Shown here piece by piece: positions 1-6,672 of a DNA stretch of 16,231 nucleotides. The notes beneath the pieces were generated by a model that did not search any database, was not told the DNA's origin, and saw only the letters and a program-made list of their open reading frames with translations. The stretch is from Moduliflexus sp964602655 (GTDB lineage Bacteria > Moduliflexota > Moduliflexia > Moduliflexales > Moduliflexaceae), in assembly GCA_964602655.1 (NCBI GenBank), contig CAZRSF010000105.1, forward strand, positions 1-16,231, given 5' to 3'. A program made the position numbers and the translations under genes. Within the stretch, counting starts at the first letter, position 1. The number at the start of each line of letters is the position of its first letter.

Positions 1-186
1 ATCGAACTCAGTGCCATTGCCCGACAATGCCTGGATCGGCGCATCGCGAGCATGGTGGAGTTGGAACGAGAGGTGTTCGCCTGTGTCAAAGAACGGAACG
101 AACTCCGGGTGCCCATTACGTGGCGATTCACGACCAGTGATGCCAGAACAACACTCCAACGACACTATGTGTCTATTAAAAATTAA
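1..186 (+). CDS. IS630-family transposase, C-terminal end (partial, runs off left edge)
   Basis: Frame 1 is open from the first base to TAA at 184-186 and gives 61 residues typical of the C-terminus of IS630-type (Tc1/mariner-like) DDE transposases. It begins I-E-L-S-A-I-A-R-Q-C-L-D-R-R, then has a helical stretch VELEREVFACVKERNE, then the family-like ending W-R-F-T-T-S-D-A-R...L-x-R-H-Y. The catalytic DDE core lies at or beyond the left edge, so integrity cannot be judged. The stop looks like the natural end, not a truncation. The right terminal inverted repeat of the element should lie within a few tens of bases after the stop, but I cannot define it without the left end. Base composition here is clearly higher in G+C than the sequence that follows. 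The element probably marks the left border of the accessory block. Confidence 0.85.
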   Translation: MELSAIARQCLDRRIASMVELEREVFACVKERNELRVPITWRFTTSDARTTLQRHYVSIKN

Positions 187-1130
187 TGAATCAATGTAGT
201 AGTATGGAACAAAATTCTAAATCGCCAAATGAAGATTATATTCTTGAGGATGCCTTGAAAAGGCAAACTAACGTTTTTGCACAATTATCCCCCCAAAAAA
301 CCCAATTCTTTCAACCATTTCAAGTGATAGAGGATTTCTTTCAGAAAATTTCAAATCAAATAAATGAGATTGATAAAACCCTGCATAATGGATTTTATCA
401 ATTTAATAACATATTTTCTATAGAAAATCCTATATTTGCAGAATTACTACAACGCCTTGAAAAAGCCTTTAATAATATTCAAGCCTATCCTGATGATCTC
501 AAAAAAATTCAAGGACATCTTAAATCACAAGGCTGGTTTTTATCTGATGATAACATAATTAGAATTCGATTTCTCGCGACCTTGCTGGAGGCTAAAAAAA
601 TTGAGGAAATTGAGTTATATATGGAGGAAACAACCAGAGAACATTGTGATGGAATATTTTTTGTACTCATAAATATTTTTCCTGAGAGAGCGGATATCCT
701 TAAAGATGCTTTTGAAGCCCATAAAAAAGGCCTTTTTACTCTTAGCGTCCCTGTATTATTGACCCAAGTAGATGGAATTTGTACAGAAATATTCGGTCAA
801 GCGTTGTTCATTAATAAACATCAAGATAAAAGAGAAAAAAAGATAAATGAATATTTGGCAGACGAAGAAGGTTGGTTTCGCTTAGGATCATCACTTACGC
901 GATTATTTCTTCAACCAATAGTAGAACCTGGTCGCATAACCAATAATACAAAGCTAAGACAATGTGACGATAAACAACGAATGAATGAGTATCCACTTAA
1001 TCGAAATGGCGTATTACACGGATTACATTGTGATTATGCAACCGAAAGAAAAAGTCTAAAAATCATTTCTCAACTTGATTATTTGAACAAAGTTGTCTTC
1101 ATTTTCAAAAAACAAATACTCAAAGAGTAA
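186..1130 (+). CDS. HEPN-motif protein of unknown family, putative RNase or toxin
   Basis: A 314-residue, mostly helical, lysine- and asparagine-rich protein with no signal peptide or membrane segment. Near its C-terminus it carries L-N-R-N-G-V-L-H-G, an R-x4-H signature (R273, H278) that defines the catalytic motif of HEPN RNases. A helix with D-Y-A-T-E-x(4)-L-K-I-I-S-x-L-D-Y-L follows, a context I recognise from uncharacterised bacterial proteins. The segment around 187-200 (SVPVLLTQVDGICTEI) is also typical of these. HEPN domains are known as toxin or effector RNases in toxin-antitoxin, abortive infection and CRISPR systems; that role here is inference. The ATG at 186 overlaps the transposase stop (TAATG). 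ATG 204 is an alternative, and neither has a convincing Shine-Dalgarno, so the IS may have displaced the native leader. The gene is very AT-rich like the next gene and unlike its flanks, suggesting joint transfer. Confidence 0.7.
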   Translation: MNQCSSMEQNSKSPNEDYILEDALKRQTNVFAQLSPQKTQFFQPFQVIEDFFQKISNQINEIDKTLHNGFYQFNNIFSIENPIFAELLQRLEKAFNNIQAYPDDLKKIQGHLKSQGWFLSDDNIIRIRFLATLLEAKKIEEIELYMEETTREHCDGIFFVLINIFPERADILKDAFEAHKKGLFTLSVPVLLTQVDGICTEIFGQALFINKHQDKREKKINEYLADEEGWFRLGSSLTRLFLQPIVEPGRITNNTKLRQCDDKQRMNEYPLNRNGVLHGLHCDYATERKSLKIISQLDYLNKVVFIFKKQILKE

Positions 1131-1134
1131 TCAG

Positions 1135-1215
1135 ATGATGATTTTATCTCTGAATAAGGCAAAAGAACTTTCTAAAACATTAAATAAAAGAAGTATTTTT
1201 GTGAAAGTCGATTAA
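1135..1215 (+). CDS. Possible 26-residue leader or linker ORF
   Basis: A short open frame, MMILSLNKAKELSKTLNK followed by RSIFVKVD, starts 4 bases after the HEPN gene stop and ends 12 bases before the glycosylase ATG at 1228. AAAGAG at 1122-1127 could serve as a weak ribosome binding site. It fills the whole gap between the two large genes on the same strand, and its lysine-rich composition matches them. No domain is recognisable and 26 residues is within chance expectation in AT-rich DNA. It may act only in translational coupling, or be a remnant of a longer gene. I keep it as a low-confidence entry. Confidence 0.18.
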   Translation: MMILSLNKAKELSKTLNKRSIFVKVD

Positions 1216-1227
1216 TTGGTTATTACT

Positions 1228-2571
1228 ATGGATATATTGACAGAACTTTGGAAGCAATGGAAAGATTGTCAACGTTGTAAACTCCACCAAGGAAGAACTC
1301 ATATTGTGTTTGGTTCTGGACATGCTCATGCTGATTTAATGATGATTGGTGAAGGCCCTGGATACCATGAAGATCGGCAAGGAGAACCATTTGTTGGAGA
1401 GGCCGGAGAGTTATTGACTCGAATTATTAAGAGTATGGGATTGTGTCGAGAGGATGTTTATCTGACCAATATTATCAAGTGTCGCCCACCACAAAATAGA
1501 TACCCTGAATTAGATGAAATAGCAGTTTGCTTTTCATGTTTGGAAAAACAAATACGAATTATTCAACCACTTATTATTTGTACGTTAGGAAAATGTGCAA
1601 CACAGACTTTACTTAAACTTACAACCCCGATAACTGAGCTAAGAGGACAATGGTATGATTATGATGGGATAAAATTAATGCCAACATATCATCCTGCCTA
1701 TTTATTAAGGAATCCTGAAGATAAAGCACGTGCATGGCATGATTATTCATTAATTCAACATGCCTTGCAGCAAGAAAAGCCATCACAATCTCAACGTTTA
1801 TTAAAAATTTGGCATGGAATAGTAGGGCGTATTAAACAGCAGTACCCTGAATTAGAAACGATCTTACTCAAAGCTATTCTCACCGAATTAAGACACGATA
1901 CCCTAATAGTTCACTTCGAGAAAGAAAATTCTATAAACAGAACATTTCTCGATAATTCACAAAATTTAACAATCCTTGAACAAGCGATAGAAGAATATTT
2001 AGGATTTTATATTCAGCCTATTATTAAGCTTCAGCAACAAATTATTGTTACTAAAAATGCGACGAAAAATGAAACATCTCTTCCTCCCGATTCCGCTAAG
2101 ATAGAAAAAGGAGAATATTCATCTAAGCCTTTAGAGCAAAGCCAACCAGTTTCCTCTGAAATCCCTAACACCTCTCAGCAGAATGAGAACATTCAAACCA
2201 GTATTAAAGGAAATAATTTTCGCGAACGTTTTAAGGCAGAACATCGCTGTGAAGATGGACATTATGTAAGATCAAAAGCAGAAGCATTATTAGATAATTG
2301 GCTCTATCATTCGGGAATTGTTCACGCCTATGAGAGGAAAATACCTATACGAGAAGAGATGTACTCAGATTTCTATCTGCCTAAAGGAAATGTCTATATC
2401 GAATATTGGGGGAATAATGAAGATAACCGATATTTAACAAGAAAAAAACAAAAAATAGCTCTTTACAAGAAATATAATTTGAGTTTGATCGAAATAGGTG
2501 ATAAAGATATTTCTAATTTAGATGATATTTTACCCCAAAAAATTTTACGATTCGGTATCCAAATGATTTAA
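1228..2571 (+). CDS. Fusion: family 4 uracil-DNA glycosylase + tau-C-like region + PD-(D/E)XK nuclease
   Basis: Residue numbers use ATG 1228 (447 aa); an in-frame TTG at 1216 would add four residues. Residues 1-180 are a family 4 (Fe-S) uracil-DNA glycosylase: cysteines C14, C17, C85 and C101 sit at the family's cluster spacing, with GEGPG (41-45), the PFVGEAG segment (54-60), LTNIIKCRPP and the HPAYLLRNP motif (H155). Such enzymes excise uracil and leave an abasic site. Residues about 190-268 (LKIWHGIVGRIKQQYP onward) resemble the C-terminal domain of DNA polymerase III gamma/tau, which binds the polymerase alpha subunit. A polar, low-complexity linker spans about 275-328. Residues 330-447 form a PD-(D/E)XK-type nuclease: RSKAE (E352), SDFYLP (D381), YIEYWG (E392) and a lysine-rich helix. 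Family 4 glycosylases normally stop near 200 residues, so more than half is extra. The gene is AT-rich and co-oriented with the HEPN gene. The glycosylase and nuclease calls are strong; the middle is moderate. Confidence 0.88.
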   Translation: MDILTELWKQWKDCQRCKLHQGRTHIVFGSGHAHADLMMIGEGPGYHEDRQGEPFVGEAGELLTRIIKSMGLCREDVYLTNIIKCRPPQNRYPELDEIAVCFSCLEKQIRIIQPLIICTLGKCATQTLLKLTTPITELRGQWYDYDGIKLMPTYHPAYLLRNPEDKARAWHDYSLIQHALQQEKPSQSQRLLKIWHGIVGRIKQQYPELETILLKAILTELRHDTLIVHFEKENSINRTFLDNSQNLTILEQAIEEYLGFYIQPIIKLQQQIIVTKNATKNETSLPPDSAKIEKGEYSSKPLEQSQPVSSEIPNTSQQNENIQTSIKGNNFRERFKAEHRCEDGHYVRSKAEALLDNWLYHSGIVHAYERKIPIREEMYSDFYLPKGNVYIEYWGNNEDNRYLTRKKQKIALYKKYNLSLIEIGDKDISNLDDILPQKILRFGIQMI

Positions 2572-2634
2572 TAGCAACCAAAATTAGTAGCTTTGCTATC
2601 TATGATCACCATAGAAAAAAGGAACGAGAATTGA

Positions 2635-3846
2635 ATGATCTCACAAATCCGCTTGATGAATTATAAACGGTTTCGGTGTGAAAAGATTGCTTTGCAACCG
2701 ATGACCGTCTTTATTGGCCCGAACGGCTCTGGTAAAAGCACGATTGCTTCCGCGTTGTATGTGATGGCGACGATTATCCGTTTGGGGTTACGTTCTGCCT
2801 TTCCGAAAGGGGTTTTTTCTTTTTCCAATCTCAGGAGTTATGACGCCGATGAATTCGGCTATCGCGTTGCGCCTATCGGACTCGGCATATCGGGTCGGAT
2901 CAACTCCTTTCGGTTTGATTATGATCTTATCTTTACAGAAGATGCTGCAAGTCCATCAGGTTATGCTATCAACTATGAAGGCTTAAAAATCGAAGATGCT
3001 GATTTCAATTGTCATTATTCGACAGGCACGCCGCCGCAGTTATCGTTCGAACTCCCGACTATCGGCGGAAGTCATTGGCTCGATGGCTTCGACGCAACCC
3101 CTCAAAGAGATTGTATCTTTACAACGCTTGGAGAAATTCAGGTAGATACCGCGCTTTACGCTCGATTAAAAGAGATTCAACGCTACATGCAGCGCCTGAC
3201 TAAGTATCAGTTTTCTCCCTCCGTCACAAGGATGGAGCATCCTCAATATGACGGTTCCGGGAAACAACCGTTTTTGAAAGACGATGGCGCCAATTTAGCC
3301 GAAGTCATTCAGTATCTTCAAGAGGAACGCAAAGGTTCGTTACAAAAATTTAAAAAATTGATGATCGAATATGCGGAAGGCGGGAGTAACATTATTGATG
3401 TCGGCGTCGGTGTGTATGAAGAACGGGTCTTCTTGAATTTTTATGAAAAAGGAAAAGACACCAACACCTTCGAAGTCAAAGCGCCTCTGCTTGCCGACGG
3501 TTACTGGGTCTTCGCGTCTTTCGCCTGTCTGGCGGCGTGTCAGGCATTGCCAACAATCGCGTTCTTCGAAGAGCCTGAATCCTATCTGCATCCGCATAAA
3601 TTACACCTTCTTTTTCGAATTTTCGAATCAATCTCAACAAGAACGCAGGAACCTTGTCAGTCTCTCATCTCTTCGCATTCGCCGTATTTTTTGGACTTTT
3701 TCAAAAAAACCCCGGATTCGATCATTTTTCTCAATAAAGGCCGTCATAAACGGTTGATTGATATTGACGATTATCAAGAGATTTTATCGCTTTATAGTCT
3801 GGGAGAAGCCTGGTATTCGAATGTCTTCGATTGGGGCAATCCATAA
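2635..3846 (+). CDS. AAA_21/RecF-like ATPase of a two-gene OLD/PARIS-like module
   Basis: A 403-residue ABC/SMC-type ATPase. The N-terminus I-R-L-M-N-Y-K-R-F is the usual RecF/OLD opening, followed by Walker A GPNGSGKST (28-36). Residues about 40-280 are the inserted lid/arm region. A signature-like LLADGYWVF (285-293), degenerate relative to the usual LSDGT, precedes Walker B PTIAFFEEPESYLHP (306-320, catalytic E312/E313) and an H-switch SSHSP (H348). The C-terminus ends with SLGEAWYSNVF, a sequence I associate with ATPases paired with a small downstream partner. A purine-rich AAGGAACGAG at about 2620 is the likely ribosome binding site. The stop TAA abuts the next gene's ATG, implying translational coupling. 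Such ATPases act as sensors or clamps that license a nuclease partner in OLD, PARIS, RloAB and AbiL-type defence. Composition is near 50% G+C, unlike the AT-rich gene upstream. Confidence 0.85.
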   Translation: MISQIRLMNYKRFRCEKIALQPMTVFIGPNGSGKSTIASALYVMATIIRLGLRSAFPKGVFSFSNLRSYDADEFGYRVAPIGLGISGRINSFRFDYDLIFTEDAASPSGYAINYEGLKIEDADFNCHYSTGTPPQLSFELPTIGGSHWLDGFDATPQRDCIFTTLGEIQVDTALYARLKEIQRYMQRLTKYQFSPSVTRMEHPQYDGSGKQPFLKDDGANLAEVIQYLQEERKGSLQKFKKLMIEYAEGGSNIIDVGVGVYEERVFLNFYEKGKDTNTFEVKAPLLADGYWVFASFACLAACQALPTIAFFEEPESYLHPHKLHLLFRIFESISTRTQEPCQSLISSHSPYFLDFFKKTPDSIIFLNKGRHKRLIDIDDYQEILSLYSLGEAWYSNVFDWGNP

Positions 3847-4461
3847 ATGGCATCCGACGAACTGCGAACGTATCGCATTATTTTCATGGCTGACGGCGAT
3901 TCCGATTATCATTTTCTCGAAAAAATGTTCGCGGATGATCCGGACGTATCTTCTCTGCCGATCTCGATTGTGCGCCCTGAAGAGGTCAATCTTAAACGGC
4001 GGGAAGGCGGAGGACACAACACCTTGCTGAAAGAACTCGGTTTTGCTGCCATAAAAGCCGCTCAAGGCTATGCGGACGGCGTGTTCGCGCTTGTAGATAA
4101 CGACGGCGATGCGCGGTTCAGATTTCCTCACGATCACGCCTGTGGAGATTGCCGCGAATGCGAGGCGTATGCGGAACTGACGAAAATCAGGTGGGGACAA
4201 CCGTTCAAGAAAGGGGCTGCCATCCTGTTTCAAGCATTAGAAACCTTGCTTCTTTCTGCGCGAAACGACTTCACCCCTCAACTTGAGGAGAGCCTGCATC
4301 ATGAAAATTTAAAAGTCAGGTTCTATGGCCGACATTTTACGAATACGGATGACATGGTTGCCGCGTTCCAAAAAGCGCTCTCGCATATCGCCATTCATCA
4401 CATCAAAGCCAGAACCTATCCTCGCCTGAAACAACGTATCCGCGCAATGGTCGAAGATTGA
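3847..4461 (+). CDS. TOPRIM-like (DUF4276/RloB-like) partner of the AAA ATPase
   Basis: A 204-residue protein starting directly after the ATPase stop (TAAATG). The N-terminal strand IIFMADGDSDYHFLEKM (11-27) matches the first TOPRIM-type motif, although the usual Glu is replaced and the acids present are D16, D18 and D20. The third strand gives ALVDNDGD (81-88), a D-x-D-x-D cluster suited to metal binding. An ILFQALETLLLSAR helix (126-139, E131) resembles the conserved E-x-W-L helix of DUF4276/RloB-type proteins. A cysteine cluster H-A-C-G-D-C-R-E-C (C99, C102, C105) with nearby His suggests a zinc site. In related modules this small partner is the nuclease effector held by the ATPase. The family assignment is inferred from motif order and neighbourhood, and DUF4435- or DUF4276-like labels are both possible. 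Overlapping ORFs on the other strand are shadows. Confidence 0.72.
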   Translation: MASDELRTYRIIFMADGDSDYHFLEKMFADDPDVSSLPISIVRPEEVNLKRREGGGHNTLLKELGFAAIKAAQGYADGVFALVDNDGDARFRFPHDHACGDCRECEAYAELTKIRWGQPFKKGAAILFQALETLLLSARNDFTPQLEESLHHENLKVRFYGRHFTNTDDMVAAFQKALSHIAIHHIKARTYPRLKQRIRAMVED

Positions 4462-4493
4462 ACGTATAACCCAAAAACAGAGAGGCAATCAAT

Positions 4494-4979
4494 ATGCAAG
4501 CGAGAATGAAAGCGCATCAACTGACAACGCAGCAGATCGATTCGCTGCTGACCGACGAACAGGTCGGACGGCTGGCAACGCTCGATGACAACGGTTTTCC
4601 GTATATCACGCCGGTGCATTTCGCCTACATCAACGGGAAAATCTACGTGCATGGCCTGATCAAAGGGCAAAAAATCGAAAATATCCGGAGGAACGGCAAA
4701 GTTGGTTTCGAGGTGGATCGCATGGGGAAATTTCTGCTGGCGGATCAGTCCTGCAATGTGAATACGGAATATGTCAGCGTGATTATTTCGGGCGAAGCGA
4801 GCCTCATCAGCGACGAAGGAAAGAAAATCGAGGCATTGAACGCGATTGTTCGAAAATATGTGCCGTCCTTAGCCGGTCAAGCGTTTCCCGCCAAGATGCT
4901 CGCGGCCACCAGCGTCATTGAAATCGCGATTGTTACGTGCACCGGGAAATTTTATGATGAGAGTTGTCAGACACCTTGA
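4494..4979 (+). CDS. Pyridoxamine 5'-phosphate oxidase-like flavin-binding protein (NimA-like)
   Basis: A 161-residue cytosolic split-barrel protein. The pattern VGRLATLDDNGFPYITPVHF (24-43), then IYVHGLIKGQKIENIRRNGKVGFEVD, is the hallmark of the NimA/PNPOx-like family, which binds FMN or related cofactors. Members include nitroimidazole reductases and many uncharacterised flavoproteins, so substrate cannot be assigned. The start is supported by AGAGG at 4481-4485, eight bases before the ATG; M5 is an alternative. It begins 32 bases after the TOPRIM-like gene on the same strand, but its composition and likely housekeeping role suggest it is not part of that module. The last five codons (S-C-Q-T-P) and the stop are supplied by a 33-bp palindromic repeat, so the native C-terminus has probably been replaced. 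Confidence 0.88.
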   Translation: MQARMKAHQLTTQQIDSLLTDEQVGRLATLDDNGFPYITPVHFAYINGKIYVHGLIKGQKIENIRRNGKVGFEVDRMGKFLLADQSCNVNTEYVSVIISGEASLISDEGKKIEALNAIVRKYVPSLAGQAFPAKMLAATSVIEIAIVTCTGKFYDESCQTP

Positions 4980-4994
4980 AGGTGTCTGACAACT
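4962..4994. repeat. Perfect palindromic repeat, core TGTCAGACACC
   Basis: AGTTGTCAGACACCTT (4962-4977), a single central G, and the exact reverse complement at 4979-4994. The arms are 16 bp without mismatch. It encodes the last codons and TGA stop of the flavin-binding gene and lies 16 bases beyond the stop of the convergent SDR gene, so as RNA it could act as a two-way terminator hairpin, though there is no flanking T tract. A related palindrome with the same TGTCAGACAC core occurs at 6673-6706. Confidence 0.9.
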
Positions 4995-5010
4995 TGCATA
5001 CTCTGCTGTT

Positions 5011-5964
5011 TTATGGCATAATGACTTTGTGTTCCAGTTGCCATTGCAGCGCTTCGTAAATGGCTTGAAACGAGGTGTAGCGCGGCTGATAGCCGAGGGC
5101 GCGCTTGACTTTCTGGATGCTGCAATTCTGGCTGCGGGTGATGTGATCCAGCGATGTTTTGACATCCTCTTCGGAAAATCCTTCCTTCCATTCTTCGCCG
5201 ACGCCGCATTTGAGATTGGCTTCCTTGCCGAACCAGAACGCGACCATTTCCGCGTAGCCGCGCAATGTGACTGCCGCGTCGGAGACGACATGAAAATCTT
5301 CGCCGATCACGTCGCCCCAGTGCCCTAACGCTAATTCGAAGACCTGCGCCACGTCGTCAGCATGAACGTGATGCAACGTTTCCATGCCGAGCGTCGGCAG
5401 AAGAATCTCTTCGCCGCGCGCTAATTTCGTAAACACAAGGGGATTGAAATTGCCGAGCGGATTGACGGGAACCCAGCCGGGGCCGACGATATGACCGGGA
5501 TGCAGCACCGTGACCGGGAACCGATTCTGACGCGCTTCTTTGAGCAGAAACGAGGTCATGCGAAGCTTTTGCAGGCCGTAGTCTCCGAACGCTTTCCGGT
5601 TTTGCTCTTCGGTGGTAGGCACTTGAATGCTGCGGCCATGAATCCAGATCGTGCCGCAGACTAAGAGATGCTGCACTCTGCCGCGTAATGCGTTGACCAG
5701 ATGCTCCGCGCTTTGCGGCGTGTAGCAAATCATGTCAATGACGACATCCGGGTTGAGTTCCTGAATTTGCAGGCCGAATGTGCCTTCATGCTCGGCCAGA
5801 TCGCGATGAATCGCCACCTGCTCCACTTCATTCCACGCCTGATGCGGCTGATACGGCTGACGTTTGCCGCGACTGACCGAAATGACATAATGTCCGGCAT
5901 TGACTAAGCGGGGAATCAAATATGTCCCGACATGCCCTGACCCGCCGATCACCACGATACGCAT
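5011..5964 (-). CDS. NAD-dependent epimerase/dehydratase (extended or atypical SDR)
   Basis: A 317-residue Rossmann-fold protein. The N-terminus MRIVVIGGSGHVGTYLIPRL has the G7-x2-G10-x2-G13 dinucleotide-binding loop. The strand PDVVIDMICYTP and T105 in LVCGTIWIHG precede Y129-x3-K133 (DYGLQK), the SDR catalytic pair. HPGHIVGPG (155-163) and HVHADDVAQ (199-207) are typical substrate-side motifs of NAD-dependent epimerase/dehydratases. Length is normal for the family. Substrate is unknown; nucleotide sugars or isoflavone-reductase-like substrates are possible. The AGGAGG at 5970-5975 gives a clear ribosome binding site five bases before the ATG. The gene follows the coiled-coil nuclease-like gene by 12 bases, so the two are probably co-transcribed leftward. 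It converges with the flavin-binding gene. Confidence 0.9.
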   Translation of the reverse strand: MRIVVIGGSGHVGTYLIPRLVNAGHYVISVSRGKRQPYQPHQAWNEVEQVAIHRDLAEHEGTFGLQIQELNPDVVIDMICYTPQSAEHLVNALRGRVQHLLVCGTIWIHGRSIQVPTTEEQNRKAFGDYGLQKLRMTSFLLKEARQNRFPVTVLHPGHIVGPGWVPVNPLGNFNPLVFTKLARGEEILLPTLGMETLHHVHADDVAQVFELALGHWGDVIGEDFHVVSDAAVTLRGYAEMVAFWFGKEANLKCGVGEEWKEGFSEEDVKTSLDHITRSQNCSIQKVKRALGYQPRYTSFQAIYEALQWQLEHKVIMP

Positions 5965-5976
5965 ACGAGCCTCCTT

Positions 5977-6651
5977 TTACCATGCTTTCGGACGAAATTT
6001 CTGATCATTCAAGATTTGCACAGTGTCGCCGCTTTGACCAATAACAAACAAGCCGCGTTGATAGGCATAACGGGCGGCCTGTTCGTCAATCACGATTCCG
6101 GCAACCGCGCCGAATAATTTTCGATTGCTATAATCCTGGAAAAACGTTTTGAATTGGCCAAGCGTCTCAAGAAATTCCTTCACATTGTCCTGGCTTAACG
6201 TGCTTTTGACCTCAATTGCAATCACATCTTGCGTGCCAACGACTAATACGTCAATCTCCATCGAGTCGCCGCTTTTCCGGCCTTTCGCTCGCGAATAGAC
6301 ATTATCAACCTGAAATCCGCGTTCTTCGAAAAGCCGTTCAGCCGCCGGAATGACCAGCCCTTCGACAAATCGCCCCCACTTGCTACTCAAGGCATCAACT
6401 TTGGCGTCGGTGCGTTCTGAAAGATACCGAAGTTCTTTGATCAGCTTATCGGTTTCCGCATATCTTCGGTCGAATTCATATCGGCTTTCATTAAACTCTC
6501 GTTCGAATTTCGCGCTGCTTTCCTTCAGCACACGTTCGTTTTCCGCCAATCTTCGGTCGAATTCCACGCTGCTTTTCTTAAACTCGCGGTCGGTTTCCGC
6601 GAATAAATCCCATATCCGTTGAAATCCCTGATCCATTTCTGCTTTTGTCAT
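5977..6651 (-). CDS. Coiled-coil PD-(D/E)XK nuclease-like protein (DUF3782-like)
   Basis: A 224-residue soluble protein in two parts. Residues about 1-85 form a charged coiled coil with an internal 29-residue repeat: EFDRRLAEN at 30 recurs as EFDRRYAET at 59, and the DNA copies are 87 bp apart. Residues 90-224 carry a PD-(D/E)XK-type core: FVEGL (E97), MEIDVLVV (D134), then AIEVKS (E147, K149), the canonical D-x(n)-E-x-K. Proteins of this shape are commonly annotated as DUF3782 or 'PD-(D/E)XK nuclease superfamily'. Biological substrates are not established, and I infer DNA binding or cleavage only from the fold. Start ATG 6651 has AGGTGA a few bases upstream. Its stop lies 12 bases from the SDR start, whose ribosome binding site sits in that gap. 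Such genes often occur in multiple copies and may behave as accessory elements. Confidence 0.8.
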   Translation of the reverse strand: MTKAEMDQGFQRIWDLFAETDREFKKSSVEFDRRLAENERVLKESSAKFEREFNESRYEFDRRYAETDKLIKELRYLSERTDAKVDALSSKWGRFVEGLVIPAAERLFEERGFQVDNVYSRAKGRKSGDSMEIDVLVVGTQDVIAIEVKSTLSQDNVKEFLETLGQFKTFFQDYSNRKLFGAVAGIVIDEQAARYAYQRGLFVIGQSGDTVQILNDQKFRPKAW

Positions 6652-6672
6652 GGCTTCACCTCGGATACTTGA

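Noticed and set aside
11..199. 62-residue frame at the left edge in a different frame from the transposase
   Set aside because: Frame 1 over the same bases gives a clear IS630 transposase C-terminus, so this is a shadow.
2571..2634. Possible hairpin TAGCAA...TTGCTA / CTATG...CATAG between the glycosylase and ATPase genes
   Set aside because: Stems of five to six bases with AT-rich loops are expected by chance here; no T tract to support a terminator.
3784..4233. 149-residue minus-strand ORF opposite the ATPase/TOPRIM-like pair
   Set aside because: It spans the junction of two real genes antisense, with no motif or ribosome binding site.
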